A stretch of DNA of 64,000 nt from NCBI RefSeq assembly GCF_013408795.1, contig NZ_JACCCC010000001.1:62001-126000 (forward strand), read 5' to 3'. This document shows positions 1 to 8,626 of the stretch, piece after piece. This DNA is from Spinactinospora alkalitolerans (lineage in GTDB: Bacteria; Actinomycetota; Actinomycetes; Streptosporangiales; Streptosporangiaceae). Numbering within the stretch: the first letter of the stretch is position 1; every line of letters begins with the position of its first letter. A model generated the notes under the pieces. It was not told the origin of the DNA. It saw nothing but the letters and a program-made list of their open reading frames with translations, and did not search any database. A program made the position numbers and the translations under genes.

Positions 1-441
1 CTCGACGGCGCGGTGGAGAGCGCGATCCAGTTGGGCGTGGCCGACGCCGTCGCCGACGTCGTCTCCACGGGAACCACGCTGCGCAACGCCGGACTGGAGA
101 TCTTCGGCGACCCGATCCTGGAGTCCGAGGCCGTCGTCATCCGGCAGGAGGGCGCCGGGGACGACCCCAAGATCGAGCAGCTGCTGCGCCGGCTGCGCGG
201 GGTCCTCGTCGCGCGCGACTACGTGATGATGGACTACGACGTGCACGCCGAGCGCCTGGACGACGCCGTCGCGCTCACCCCCGGCATGGAGGGACCCACG
301 GTCTCGCCGCTGCACAGGGAGGGCTGGGTGGCCGTGCGCGCCATGGTTCCGCGCCGCACCGCGCAGGCGATCATGGACGACCTGTGGGAGATCGGCGCTC
401 GCGCCATCCTGGTCACCGACATCTACGCCTGCCGCCTGTAG
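1..441 (+). CDS. hisG: ATP phosphoribosyltransferase, 3' part (cut by window edge)
   Basis: The frame is open from base 1 to the TAG at 439-441, giving the last 146 residues. The visible part contains [18 protein letters not shown], typical of the PRPP-binding half of HisG, then a C-terminal domain of about 75 residues ([14 protein letters not shown], ending [11 protein letters not shown]). That domain marks the long form of the enzyme, in which it binds histidine for feedback inhibition (family knowledge). HisG condenses ATP with PRPP in the first step of histidine synthesis, in the cytoplasm. The start and any upstream his genes are outside the window. Family assignment is firm. Confidence 0.93.
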   Translation, partial: LDGAVESAIQLGVADAVADVVSTGTTLRNAGLEIFGDPILESEAVVIRQEGAGDDPKIEQLLRRLRGVLVARDYVMMDYDVHAERLDDAVALTPGMEGPTVSPLHREGWVAVRAMVPRRTAQAIMDDLWEIGARAILVTDIYACRL

Positions 442-477
442 CTGCGGCTTTCGCAACCGCCGAGGTCCGCCGTAGGA

Positions 478-1170
478 ATGCGTCCCACCCAGCCGCCGCC
501 CGGTACCGAGCCCGTCGTCGTCGCGCGCGCCGCGGGGGTGGCGGGCGGCGAGCTGGTCCTGCGGCGGGCCGGCCGGCACTTCGAGATCATCAGCAACGGG
601 GTGTTCCTCATGGACACCCGCGACGGCGCCTCCGAGCGCGAGATGGTCCGCGCGGCCCTGGCGGCGCTGCCCGAGGAGCGCATCGGCGTCCGGGTGCTGA
701 TCGGCGGGCTCGGCGTCGGCTTCTCCGCCCGCGAAGCCCTGGACCACGCCCGCGTCGGGCACGTCCGCGTCATCGAGTTGGAACCGCGGGTCATCGAGTG
801 GCACGGCGACCACCTGGCGCCGGTGGCCGGGCACCTCCTGGAGGACCCGCGCTGCGAGGTGGTGTGCGCCGACTTCGTGCGCTGGCTGGAGGGGACCGCC
901 GAGACCTTCGACGCCGTCTGCCTCGACATCGACAACGGGCCCGGGTGGACCGTGGTCGAGAGCAACGGGAGGCTTTACGAGTCCGCGGCGCTGGACCGGC
1001 TGGCGCAGACCGTCCGCCCCGACGGCGCGCTGGCCTTCTGGAGCGCCATGCCCGCTCCGGACTTCGCCGGCCTGCTGCGGCGGCGGTTCGGCGCGGTCGA
1101 GGAGATCGAGGTCCCGGCCCGCCACGGCGGCCCCGATGTGCTCTACCTGACCCGGCCGGGCTCGCTGTAG
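478..1170 (+). CDS. spermidine synthase-like SAM-dependent methyltransferase-fold protein
   Basis: 230 residues from ATG at 478, 36 bases after hisG. The Rossmann SAM-binding signature is visible as VLIGGLGVGFSAREAL (about residues 74-89) followed by the acidic loop VIELEPRVIEWHG. An aspartate pair (LDIDNGPGW) occupies the position of the polyamine-synthase active site. Length and motifs fit the spermine/spermidine synthase-like proteins that are common and mostly uncharacterised in actinomycetes. The substrate cannot be told from sequence: it may be an aminopropyltransferase or a methyltransferase. No membrane segment is seen. A strong hairpin follows the gene. Confidence 0.75.
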   Translation: MRPTQPPPGTEPVVVARAAGVAGGELVLRRAGRHFEIISNGVFLMDTRDGASEREMVRAALAALPEERIGVRVLIGGLGVGFSAREALDHARVGHVRVIELEPRVIEWHGDHLAPVAGHLLEDPRCEVVCADFVRWLEGTAETFDAVCLDIDNGPGWTVVESNGRLYESAALDRLAQTVRPDGALAFWSAMPAPDFAGLLRRRFGAVEEIEVPARHGGPDVLYLTRPGSL

Positions 1171-1196
1171 GGCCGTGCGGCCCCGAGACGCAGCGA

Positions 1197-1235
1197 GGGG
1201 CCGCGCCCGTCGGCGCGGCCCCCTGGGTCTTTTCG
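1197..1235. terminator. bidirectional hairpin terminator
   Basis: Eleven-base perfect arms (GGGGCCGCGCC at 1197-1207 and GGCGCGGCCCC at 1212-1222) enclose a 4-base loop and are followed by CTGGGTCTTTT. It sits between the convergent ends of the spermidine-synthase-like gene and thioredoxin, so it can serve both. Confidence 0.75.
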
Positions 1236-1247
1236 CCCCGGTCGGGG

Positions 1248-1631
1248 TCAGGCCTGCGACTGACCGCCGTCGGCCTGCTGCTTCTCGATCTCCTTGCGGA
1301 CCTCGTCCATGTCGAGATCGCGGGCCTGCTTGATCAGGTCCTCCAGCGCCTCTTCAGGAAGCGCGCCCGGCTGCGCGTAGATCACCGTCTTGTCGCGCAC
1401 CACCATCAGGGTGGGGATCGACTGGATGTCGAAGCTCGCGGCGAGTTCCTGCTGGGCCTCGGTGTCGACCTTGGCGAAGGTGAGGTCGTCGTGCGCCTCC
1501 GACGCCTTCTCGAAGACCGGACCGAACATCTTGCACGGACCGCACCACGACGCCCAGAAGTCGATCAGCACGAACTCGTTCTCGGTCAGCGTCTCGTTGA
1601 AGTTGTCCTTGGTGAGTTCGATGGTTGCCAC
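1248..1631 (-). CDS. trxA: thioredoxin
   Basis: 127 residues. The redox centre WASWCGPCK lies at about residues 28-36, and the cis-proline region SIPTLMVV is present, giving a complete thioredoxin fold. It reduces protein disulfides in the cytoplasm, usually recharged by NADPH-thioredoxin reductase (family knowledge). A Gln/Lys/Asp-rich tail of about 20 residues extends past the usual 105-110 residue core. The ATG at 1631 follows GCAGGAGAG with good spacing. It diverges from the DUF202 pair, and the 215-base gap should hold both promoters. The gene is a stand-alone unit, not next to a reductase. Confidence 0.93.
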   Translation of the reverse strand: MATIELTKDNFNETLTENEFVLIDFWASWCGPCKMFGPVFEKASEAHDDLTFAKVDTEAQQELAASFDIQSIPTLMVVRDKTVIYAQPGALPEEALEDLIKQARDLDMDEVRKEIEKQQADGGQSQA

Positions 1632-1846
1632 GGTCTCTCCTGCGAGCGGTGTCGATTGCCTTGCTTCCTCCTAGAGCGGTCCTGCCCGCTGATTTGTTCC
1701 GCAAGCGCGCGCGGGCCGGGCAAAAGCGCGCCGCGACCCCCGCAATCCCGACAAAACGCCTGATGAATACCGACTTGGGAGGAAAAGCCGATCCCGACTA
1801 CGCTCGAAGATCCGGTGGGTGGACGCGGCTGAGAAGGGAGGACGCG

Positions 1847-2224
1847 GTGAGCTCGGTGCCGTCCTCGGCGTCGGACCAGGACCGGGAAACCGGTGGCGGC
1901 AGCGAACCGGACTACCGGTTCACGCTCGCCAACGAGCGCACCTTCCTGGCCTGGATCCGCACCGCCCTCGCGCTGGTGGCCGGCGCGGTCGCCGTGCTGC
2001 ACCTCGTGCCGCTGGACTGGGGCGACGGCAGCCGGCTCACCGTCGGCCTCGCCCTCACCGCGCTCGCCGTCATCATCACGGTCTACGCGCCGCTGCGCTG
2101 GATCAGGGTCCAGCGCGCGATGCGCCGCGGTCGGCCGCTGCCCATGAGTGCGCTGCCGCTGATCACCACGGTCGGGGTCACGCTGGTCTGCGTCGCCGTG
2201 CTCGTCGGGAACTACTGGCCGTGA
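1847..2224 (+). CDS. DUF202 (YidH-like) membrane protein A
   Basis: 125 residues from GTG at 1847, chosen because GGGAGG lies 7-12 bases upstream. The DUF202 signature is clear: the polar block LANERTFLAWIRTALAL, then three hydrophobic stretches (about residues 36-58, 66-86 and 103-123). The family is found in inner membranes and its function is not established. The stop overlaps the GTG of a second DUF202 gene (GTGA), so the two are translationally coupled and probably form a heteromer or a functional pair (inference). Confidence 0.8.
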   Translation: MSSVPSSASDQDRETGGGSEPDYRFTLANERTFLAWIRTALALVAGAVAVLHLVPLDWGDGSRLTVGLALTALAVIITVYAPLRWIRVQRAMRRGRPLPMSALPLITTVGVTLVCVAVLVGNYWP

Positions 2225-2592
2225 GCCGGCGCCCCGCACGCGATCCGGGCCTGCAGGCCGAGCGCACCCTGCTGTCCTGGCAGCGCACGCTCATCGTGCT
2301 GATCGTGGTGGTGCTGCTGTACATGCGCGACCCGTTCTCCGACGGCGCCGCGGCCGCGGACGCGGCGGTGGACCCGCTGCACCGGCTCGTGCCGGCCCTG
2401 GGCACCGCGGCGCTGGCCGGCATGCTCATGGCGCACCTGCGCCGCAGGTGGCGCGGCACCGACCACGGCCGGCACGACGACGCCACCGGCAGCCCGCCGG
2501 CTCCGGTCGCCCGACCCTGGGCGATGGTCCTGCTGAGCGCGTCCGTGGCGGTGCTGGGCATCGCCGTCGCGGCGACCGCGGTGCTGGGTTAG
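2221..2592 (+). CDS. DUF202 membrane protein B
   Basis: 123 residues, starting at the GTG that overlaps the previous stop by four bases. It opens with the same family motif in diverged form (LQAERTLLSWQRTLIVL) and has three predicted membrane spans. A charged, Pro-rich loop (HDDATGSPPAPVARP) lies between spans two and three. Tandem DUF202 genes are common in actinomycetes; the function is unknown. Start support is the coupling, since no separate ribosome site is needed. Confidence 0.78.
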   Translation: MSRRPARDPGLQAERTLLSWQRTLIVLIVVVLLYMRDPFSDGAAAADAAVDPLHRLVPALGTAALAGMLMAHLRRRWRGTDHGRHDDATGSPPAPVARPWAMVLLSASVAVLGIAVAATAVLG

Positions 2593-2661
2593 TCCCCGTT
2601 CCGGCACCGGGACGGGAGCCGAGGGGCGGGACCGTCCGCGCCGACCGGTCCCGCCGCTCCG

Positions 2662-3651
2662 TCAGGCCACCACGACCTGCGGTGACGGGGACTCCGCCCG
2701 CTTGTGCTCGATGATCGAGCCGATGATGTCGTCCAGCCTGCGCTGCGGCTTGTAGCCGATGAGGCCGCCGGCGAGGGCGGTGTCGGGCATGCGGCGCTGC
2801 ATGTCCTCGTACCCCTCGCCGTAGGCGTCCTCGTAGGAGACGTACTCGATCCGGCTGGAGGAGCCGGTCAGCTCGACCACCCGCTCGGCCAGACCCCGGA
2901 TGGTCACCTCCTCCAGGCCGCCCAGGTTGACCGCCCGGTTGTAGGCGGCCGGCGTCTCCATCAGCTTCACGACGGCCGGAATGATGTCGAACACCGACCC
3001 GAAGCAGCGGCGCTGCGTGCCGTCGCCGTACACCGTGATCGGCTCGCCGGCCAGCGCCTGGCCGACGAACCGCGGCACCACCATGCCGTAGCGCCCGGTC
3101 TGGCGGGGGCCGACGATGTTGAAGAACCGCGTGATGACGCAGGGCAGACCGGTCTCCTCGCCGTAGACGTAGGCGACGAGCTCGTCCAGCCCCTTGGCGG
3201 CGGCATAGGACCAGCGGCTCTTCAGCGGCGAACCCAGGATGCGGTCGGCGTCCTCGGTCAGCCCGTCGGTGTCGTTCTTGCCGTACACCTCACTGGTGGA
3301 GGCGACCAGGAACCGCGCACCGCGCGCAGCCGCGGCCTCGACCACGTTCTCCGTGCCGTGCAGGTTGGTCCTCAGGGACTGCAGCGGCTTGTCCACAATG
3401 GTGTGCACGCCCACGGCCGCGGCCAGGTGAAACACCGTGTCGCACTCGCTGATCACGTCCCTGACCAGGGTCTTGTCCAGGATCGACCCTTTGACCAGTT
3501 CGAAGTCGGGGTTGCCGCTGAGCTGTTCGAGGTTCGTCTCGGATCCGGTGGACAGGTCGTCCAGGACGAGCACCTCGTGCCCGTGGGCGATCAGATGGTC
3601 GCACAAATGGGAACCTATGAAGCCGGCACCGCCGGTCACAACGGCCTTCAA
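2662..3651 (-). CDS. NAD-dependent nucleotide-sugar epimerase/dehydratase
   Basis: 329 residues of the extended short-chain dehydrogenase family. Seen are the NAD-binding motif VTGGAGFIGSHL at the N-terminus, the active-site STSEVYG and the YAAAK (YxxxK) dyad, and the substrate-side NIVGPRQTGRYGMVVPRF. These residues fit dTDP-glucose dehydratase or UDP-sugar epimerase relatives acting on sugar nucleotides in the cytoplasm. The start is taken as TTG at 3651 because GGAGGGGG lies just upstream; another in-frame TTG at 3669 lies inside that ribosome site and is unlikely. It is the last gene of a leftward glycan set with the PIG-L and WbqC-like genes. Confidence 0.87.
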   Translation of the reverse strand: MKAVVTGGAGFIGSHLCDHLIAHGHEVLVLDDLSTGSETNLEQLSGNPDFELVKGSILDKTLVRDVISECDTVFHLAAAVGVHTIVDKPLQSLRTNLHGTENVVEAAAARGARFLVASTSEVYGKNDTDGLTEDADRILGSPLKSRWSYAAAKGLDELVAYVYGEETGLPCVITRFFNIVGPRQTGRYGMVVPRFVGQALAGEPITVYGDGTQRRCFGSVFDIIPAVVKLMETPAAYNRAVNLGGLEEVTIRGLAERVVELTGSSSRIEYVSYEDAYGEGYEDMQRRMPDTALAGGLIGYKPQRRLDDIIGSIIEHKRAESPSPQVVVA

Positions 3652-3730
3652 CGTCGCTTCCCCCTCCAAGGGTGCTGGTGAGCATCGTTGTCGCGATTGC
3701 CGACTGGCAACCGGATCGGCGGCCTGACGG

Positions 3731-4444
3731 TCAGGCCAGCCAGCGCAGCGCGTGGTAGCCCTCGGCGAAGGCGACCCCGCCCTGCATCCCGCGCAGTGCG
3801 GCGAGGCTGCGCAGGGTGAGCTCGGATCGGGTGTGCGGGTGCTCGTGGATCTGGGTCCCGTACAGTCGCATCGCGCTGATCTTGTCGTCGACGTGGCCCT
3901 CGTCCAGTTCGACGAGGAAGTTGGGGGACGCGGCGGCCTCGTAGCGCCACTGGTCGGCCGCCTCCTCGTAGGCGAGCACCAGGCGTGGATGGTGGCGGAG
4001 CCGGTTGTCGGACGGCCGCAGGGCCGTGTGCACCGCCTCCGCCGTGGCCTGGTGGTCCTGGTTGTAGCTGGTGCGGTGCGGAGCGATCACCACGGTGGGC
4101 TCCAGCTCCGCGATGGACAGCGGACTGTGGCGTTCGATCATGTTGGACAGCTCGAAGCGGGCGAGGCGGTCGAGCTTCAGGTGGAACTCGTCCCCGGGGA
4201 AGGCGATCTGCCAGTCGTTCCAGCGGAAGAAGTCGGCCACCTCCTTGATCTCGCCGTAGCGTTCCTGAACGGTCGACTGCCCCTTGGGGGAGAGGTCCGC
4301 GGTGTCGCCCACGGTGATGAACTGGACGTAGACCTCCGCGCCGGCGGCCTTCGCCTTGCTCATCAGGCCTCCGCAGCCCAATGTCTCGTCGTCCGGGTGG
4401 GGCGCGAAGATGAGCACCCGCTCGTGGGCCCAATCGATCGTCAT
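3731..4444 (-). CDS. PIG-L family deacetylase (LmbE-like)
   Basis: 237 residues. The metal-binding signature APHPDDETLGCGG is at residues 14-26, and a second histidine pair sits in HRTSYNQDHQ. These are hallmarks of zinc-dependent N-acetylglucosaminyl deacetylases (GlcNAc-PI, mycothiol and bacillithiol enzymes, LmbE). The neighbours (sugar-nucleotide epimerase, WbqC-like protein, glycosyltransferase) suggest removal of an N-acetyl group from a glycan or glycolipid precursor rather than mycothiol synthesis. That is inference; the substrate is unknown. The ATG at 4444 has AGGA 9-12 bases upstream; a longer version from 4528 lacks homology-like sequence and is less likely. Confidence 0.87.
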   Translation of the reverse strand: MTIDWAHERVLIFAPHPDDETLGCGGLMSKAKAAGAEVYVQFITVGDTADLSPKGQSTVQERYGEIKEVADFFRWNDWQIAFPGDEFHLKLDRLARFELSNMIERHSPLSIAELEPTVVIAPHRTSYNQDHQATAEAVHTALRPSDNRLRHHPRLVLAYEEAADQWRYEAAASPNFLVELDEGHVDDKISAMRLYGTQIHEHPHTRSELTLRSLAALRGMQGGVAFAEGYHALRWLA

Positions 4445-4543
4445 GCCACGTCCTAATGGGAAAGTGCCAGTAGAGAACGGCGCGTGGTGATATCTGACAG
4501 ACGTCCACGCGGTGGTGATGGTTGCCACACTGTGCGGGGTGCG

Positions 4544-5260
4544 CTAACCACCGGCGTCGGGGGTGCGCGCTGCGCGCACCCGTTCCATCCCTTCCGGGCC
4601 GACGTTCAACAGCAGGTCCAGAGCGGCCATCCGCGGCAGGAAGTCCTGTCCCTTGCGGGATCGCTGCGGGTACTCCGGGTGCTGGAAGTTCTGCCATTCG
4701 ACCTCGACGCCGTAGCGCCGGAAGGTCTCCGGGTCGACGTATCCGCGGGCGCCGTCACCGGACAGCATCGTGGTCGCGCCGGCCTTGGCGGCGAGCTGGG
4801 CCAGCAGCTCGCTCTTCTGACCGGGGAACTCCCCGAGATCACTGGAGCGGACCACCGGGGTGGAGACCCCGAAGGCGTCCAGGGCGAAGCGCACGGTGGC
4901 CATGGCGAGGTCGGCCAGGCTCTCCCACTCGGCCTCGTAGACGCGGATAATTTCCGGCCCGAACTCGCCCCAGAATGGTGCTCCGCGATAACAGTGATCG
5001 GCGAGCGTGCGGCGGTGTTTTTCGCGCCAGGGCTGGGAGTTGTTGATCAGCTTGTCCATAATCCGCTCGTCGCGGCTCTGCTGGATAACCGGAACGGTCA
5101 AGAGCACCGGGCCATTCTTCGAGGCCACGTAGTTGCGGTTCTGCCACCCCTTGCGCTCGTACTGCACGTGGTCGAGGACGACGAAGAGATCACACCGGTC
5201 GACCTTGTCAATGAGGCCCAGCCAGGGCAGGTAGTGCGGCTGGTGCATGGCTATGCGCAC
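4544..5260 (-). CDS. WbqC-like family protein
   Basis: 238 residues. The N-terminus MRIAMHQPHYLPWLGL, the LDHVQYERKGWQNRN segment and the later VGPEGM match the WbqC-like family, found in O-antigen, capsule and other glycan clusters. Its biochemical role is poorly defined; it is generally linked to modification of amino-sugars. No signal peptide or membrane span is seen. A run of conserved aromatics and His (HQPHYLPW, HPEYPQ) may form the active pocket. The neighbouring PIG-L deacetylase fits a role in deacetylating and then re-modifying an amino-sugar (inference). Confidence 0.83.
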   Translation of the reverse strand: MRIAMHQPHYLPWLGLIDKVDRCDLFVVLDHVQYERKGWQNRNYVASKNGPVLLTVPVIQQSRDERIMDKLINNSQPWREKHRRTLADHCYRGAPFWGEFGPEIIRVYEAEWESLADLAMATVRFALDAFGVSTPVVRSSDLGEFPGQKSELLAQLAAKAGATTMLSGDGARGYVDPETFRRYGVEVEWQNFQHPEYPQRSRKGQDFLPRMAALDLLLNVGPEGMERVRAARTPDAGG

Positions 5261-5623
5261 TGTGGTTCCTCTCCGAGGCGCTCTGTGTACGCTCCGTGTT
5301 CATTGCCGCTGGCGGTCTTCCACGGCGTGGTTCATCTTCCCCCGCAACGCGCCGTGTTCCTTTGTAAGTCGCAAAACTTCGTCAAATATCATTAAAAGTG
5401 AGGAAAGTCGGTAGAGGTGCCCCGCCGGCACGGTGAGACCTCTTCAGGTATTGCATCAATGCGGCACACTGGTCGCAAGCCCGTGCATACGATTTGCGTG
5501 GCCTACATAGGACGCGGTGGCCGGTCAACTTCCCCCTTGGGTGCAACGTCAACATAATGACGTCGATGGCGTCTTTGTCGGTTACCGCCTGTCCGAAACC
5601 CGTAACCTCCCGGAGGCTCTTCA
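5261..5623. promoter_or_regulatory. divergent intergenic region with ACGTCA-N6-TGACGT operator-like palindrome
   Basis: This 363-base gap separates the leftward wbqC set from the rightward glycosyltransferase and is clearly more AT-rich than its surroundings. It holds a perfect inverted repeat, ACGTCA at 5546-5551 and TGACGT at 5558-5563, 61 bases before the glycosyltransferase start. The position suits an operator or an activator site. The binding protein is unknown. No convincing gene is present. Confidence 0.4.
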
Positions 5624-7195
5624 GTGCGCACCGCACGCTTCATCGGAAGTTGGCTCGCCGGCCTGATCGCCTTGGCGCTGGCCGTCCTACTCTTCGTCCA
5701 GTGGATCCAGTTCGCGCTGGGAGCCGCCGGAACCGGCACCCCGGCACCGCTGTTCCTCTGGATCGCCTTCGGGGTCAACCTGCTGGTGTGGTCGTTCGTC
5801 GGCCTCCTCAGACTGGGTGACGACTCCGTGCGGGCACTGCTGCGCAGCCGGGCGGCGCCGCGGCGCGAACGGGCCGGGGCGGCGGGACGGCCCGGCGGAG
5901 GCGACGCCGCGGCGGTCGGGGCCGACCGCGTGCTGGTGCGCTCGCGGACGGCGGTCGGACGCGGCGGGACCGCCGGATCGGCGGGGGAGGGACCGGTACC
6001 GGCCGCGGACCCGGCGCCGGGTGCCGGATCCGGCCGGGTCTCCGGGGACGCGGCCGGATCCGAATCGATGACGCTCGCGGTGATCATCCCGGCGCACAAC
6101 GAGGAGCCGGTCATCGACGGCGCCATCACCTCGGCGCTGCGGCTGTTCAACCGGTGGGACATCTACGTGGTGTCGGACAGCTCGCACGACGCCACGGCCG
6201 ACATCGCGGCCGAGACGGGCGTCAACGTCCTGGAGCTGCTGACCAACCGGGGCAAGGCCGGCGCCATCGAGGCGGTCATCTCCGAGTTCGACCTCACCGA
6301 GAACTACGACGCCGTGGTCATCCTGGACGCCGACACCGAACTCGACGAGAAGTACGTCGAGGGCGTGAAGCGGCAGTTCAGCGACCCCGGCGTGGCCGCG
6401 GTGGCCGGGTTCGTGGTGGCGGAGTGGAAACCCAAGGAGCGCACCGTCGTCGGCCGGCTCGTCTCGGCCTACCGCGACCGGCTCTACTGGCTGCTGCAGT
6501 ACCTCATCCGGTTCGGCCAGACGTGGCGGTTCACCAGCACCACGTTCATCGTCCCCGGCTTCGCCAGCGCCTACCGCACCAGCGTGCTCAAGCAGATCGA
6601 CATCAACCCCAAGGGGCTGGTGATCGAGGACTTCAACATGACCTTCGACGTGCACCACAAGCGCCTCGGCCGGATCTCGATGAAGCCCAACACCAAGGCC
6701 TACTGCCAGGACCCCTTCACCCTGCGCGACTACGTCAGCCAGGTGCGGCGCTGGACGCTGGGCTTCTGGCAGACGGTGCGGCGGCACGGCGTGTGGCCGA
6801 GCCTCTTCTGGTTCGCGCTGTTCTTCTACATCCTGGAGGTCCTGCTCGTCGCGATGCTGCTGCTGATCACCGCGGCCCTGGGCGTGTTCACGCTGCTCCC
6901 GGTGCTCACCGACGACGCGGTCCTGACGTTCGGCTGGTACACCACCGGATTCGATGCGGTGTCGGCCGTGCTGCCGCTGACCGTGATCGCCGTCGGCCTG
7001 TTCGTGCCCGACTACATCCTGACCTGCATCATGGCGATGGTCCGCCGCCGGCCCGGCTACCTGGTCTACGGGCTGTTCTTCCTGCCGATGCGCATCATCG
7101 ACTCCTATCTCACGCTGCGCACCATCCCGCAGGCGTGGACGACCCAGTCCGACGGCCGCTGGAAGAGCCCGGACCGCGCGGCCGGGTCGCTGTGA
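5624..7195 (+). CDS. membrane family-2 glycosyltransferase (hyaluronan/chitin/cellulose-synthase type)
   Basis: 523 residues from GTG at 5624 (GGAGG 7 bases upstream). Two N-terminal membrane spans (about 7-30 and 42-62) are followed by a low-complexity Gly/Ala/Arg linker to about residue 145. The catalytic domain follows: VIIPAHNEEPVIDG, the DAD metal site in VILDADTELDEKY, the EDF acceptor motif and the processive Q-x-x-R-W signature (QVRRWTLGFW). Three to four C-terminal spans then form the export channel. This pattern is that of processive polysaccharide synthases using UDP-sugars at the inner membrane. The divergent epimerase, deacetylase and WbqC-like genes suggest a shared surface polymer. 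The polymer identity cannot be read from sequence. Confidence 0.88.
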   Translation: MRTARFIGSWLAGLIALALAVLLFVQWIQFALGAAGTGTPAPLFLWIAFGVNLLVWSFVGLLRLGDDSVRALLRSRAAPRRERAGAAGRPGGGDAAAVGADRVLVRSRTAVGRGGTAGSAGEGPVPAADPAPGAGSGRVSGDAAGSESMTLAVIIPAHNEEPVIDGAITSALRLFNRWDIYVVSDSSHDATADIAAETGVNVLELLTNRGKAGAIEAVISEFDLTENYDAVVILDADTELDEKYVEGVKRQFSDPGVAAVAGFVVAEWKPKERTVVGRLVSAYRDRLYWLLQYLIRFGQTWRFTSTTFIVPGFASAYRTSVLKQIDINPKGLVIEDFNMTFDVHHKRLGRISMKPNTKAYCQDPFTLRDYVSQVRRWTLGFWQTVRRHGVWPSLFWFALFFYILEVLLVAMLLLITAALGVFTLLPVLTDDAVLTFGWYTTGFDAVSAVLPLTVIAVGLFVPDYILTCIMAMVRRRPGYLVYGLFFLPMRIIDSYLTLRTIPQAWTTQSDGRWKSPDRAAGSL

Positions 7196-7674
7196 CGCGC
7201 CCCGGACAACCGCTGCTCAATACTGCACTTAGGCTCAGAGGGCAAGAGGCTCTTTCGGCGGTGCCCGCATCGGAACCGCCGAAAGACGTGCGTCGTCCGA
7301 TCACCGAGGTGCCCCCGTTGGAAAAGAAGCGTCTCCCGTTCACGCTGTACCGCGTACTGGCCTATGTGACGGGTGTCTGGCTGCTGCTCCTGGTTCTCGT
7401 CGCGATGCCGATGAAGTACCTCGTCGACCCCGAGACCTGGCTCATGCCGGCGATCGCCATCCCGCACGGCTACATCTACATGGCCTACGTGCTGGTCGTG
7501 CTCTGGCTGTCCCTGGACCGCAGGTGGCCGGCGCTCAAGACGGTGGGCGTCATGCTCGCCGGCACGATCCCGCTCCTGGGCTTCTTCATCGAGCACCGGA
7601 TCGCCCGGCAGGAGAAGGCGGCGACGGCGGCCGAGGCCGGTCAGTCGGCGCCCGCTCCCACCGCGGAGGGCTGA
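7192..7674 (+). CDS. DUF3817-type membrane protein
   Basis: Up to 160 residues from GTG 7192, which overlaps the stop of the glycosyltransferase. The recognisable core starts at LPFTLYRVLAYVTGVWL and has three membrane spans with the family-like PHGYIYMAYVL segment. The first 45 residues are polar and poorly conserved in look, so a later start (GTG 7261) is possible. The family is small, integral and of unknown function. The last 34 bases overlap the convergent SURF1 gene, so no terminator fits between them. Confidence 0.72.
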   Translation: MTRPGQPLLNTALRLRGQEALSAVPASEPPKDVRRPITEVPPLEKKRLPFTLYRVLAYVTGVWLLLLVLVAMPMKYLVDPETWLMPAIAIPHGYIYMAYVLVVLWLSLDRRWPALKTVGVMLAGTIPLLGFFIEHRIARQEKAATAAEAGQSAPAPTAEG

Positions 7675-8465
7675 GTCCCCTCCGGGGTCCCGGAGCGCCG
7701 GTCGACGAGTTCGCGGCGCACGAGGGAGATCCAGAACGCGGCCGCGGCGACGGCGAACACCGCCCACTGGGCCGCGTAGCTCAGGTTCTTGAAGTTCCAG
7801 CTGATCTCCTGCGGCGGCTCCGGCGGCGGGAGCTCGCGCGGCTGCACCGCCGAACCGGCCTCCTCGGAGGCGGGGTCCTGCTCCGCGAGGTTGATGTAGC
7901 CCTCGTAGAGGCGGTAGGGCCACTCGTTGACCAGCAGCGCGGGTGCGATCCGCGCGATCTGCCCCTCGGGCACCGACATCGCCGAGTACCCCTTGGACGC
8001 CTCGTCCTGGGGCTGCATCAGCCAGCCGGTGACCGCGACCTCGCCCTCGGGCAGCGCGGGCAGCGCCGACGGTCCGGCATCGGGGCCGCCCGCGTCCTCG
8101 GGGATCCAGCCCCGGTTGACGACCACCGCGACGTCGGACTCGGTCACCAGCGGTGCGATGACGGAGTAGCCCTCCTCGCCCTCGGGCGACAGGGAGGGCG
8201 CCAGCAGTTGGGCTTCGGCGTCGTACTCGCCCGTGGCCCGCACGGCCTCGTTCGCCTTGTCCTGCGGCATGTAGCCGCCGGGTTCGAGCGTCGCGCCGAT
8301 GTCGGTGGCGTTCGCGAGGTCCTCGACCGGGTTGGTGACGACCTCCCGGCCGGGTTCCTTCGCGCGCTCGTACTGCCAGGCGCCCAGGGTCAGGCAGCCG
8401 AGCACGGCGAGGAGGGCGAGCAGGTGGATGCCCAGCCAGCGGGGTCGCAGCAGCGGAGAACGCAC
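7641..8465 (-). CDS. SURF1 family protein (cytochrome oxidase assembly)
   Basis: 274 residues. An N-terminal span (about 10-29, starting PRWLGIHLLALLAVLG) is followed by the SURF1 hallmark LGAWQYERAK, a large periplasmic-side domain with VVNRGWIPE, and a second span near the C-terminus (AAQWAVFAVAAAAFW). SURF1 helps haem a insertion into cytochrome c oxidase (known for the family). A Pro/Glu-rich insert (RELPPPEPPQE) lies before the last span. The start ATG at 8465 opens directly on the basic N-terminus. The 3' end overlaps the convergent DUF3817 gene by 34 bases. Confidence 0.9.
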   Translation of the reverse strand: MRSPLLRPRWLGIHLLALLAVLGCLTLGAWQYERAKEPGREVVTNPVEDLANATDIGATLEPGGYMPQDKANEAVRATGEYDAEAQLLAPSLSPEGEEGYSVIAPLVTESDVAVVVNRGWIPEDAGGPDAGPSALPALPEGEVAVTGWLMQPQDEASKGYSAMSVPEGQIARIAPALLVNEWPYRLYEGYINLAEQDPASEEAGSAVQPRELPPPEPPQEISWNFKNLSYAAQWAVFAVAAAAFWISLVRRELVDRRSGTPEGTQPSAVGAGAD

Positions 8466-8560
8466 GTGCCCAGGCTATGTCCGGTACCTGAGGATCGATC
8501 CGTGACCCCCGTTTGGCGGACAACGTGCGCACTTGGCCGGGAGTAGGTCTATGAGTGGCG

Positions 8561-8575
8561 ATTACTTTAAGTAAT
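8561..8575. promoter_or_regulatory. AT-rich perfect palindrome upstream of SURF1
   Basis: ATTACTTTAAGTAAT is a 15-base perfect palindrome (7-base arms, one central base) in a GC-rich background. It lies 96 bases upstream of the SURF1 start and 17 bases upstream of a -35-like box for the rightward small-RNA candidate. It could be an operator for either; the regulator is unknown. Confidence 0.45.
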
Positions 8576-8626
8576 TTGCTGTGACGCAGGGTTGTTTCGG
8601 CAGGTGGGTGTGGGTAATCTATGTAC

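Noticed and set aside
3652-3669. TTG at 3669 as start of the epimerase
   Set aside because: It lies within the GGAGGGG ribosome site that serves TTG 3651.
5382-5636. Leftward 84-codon frame between wbqC and the glycosyltransferase
   Set aside because: It overlaps the glycosyltransferase start and ribosome site and looks non-coding.
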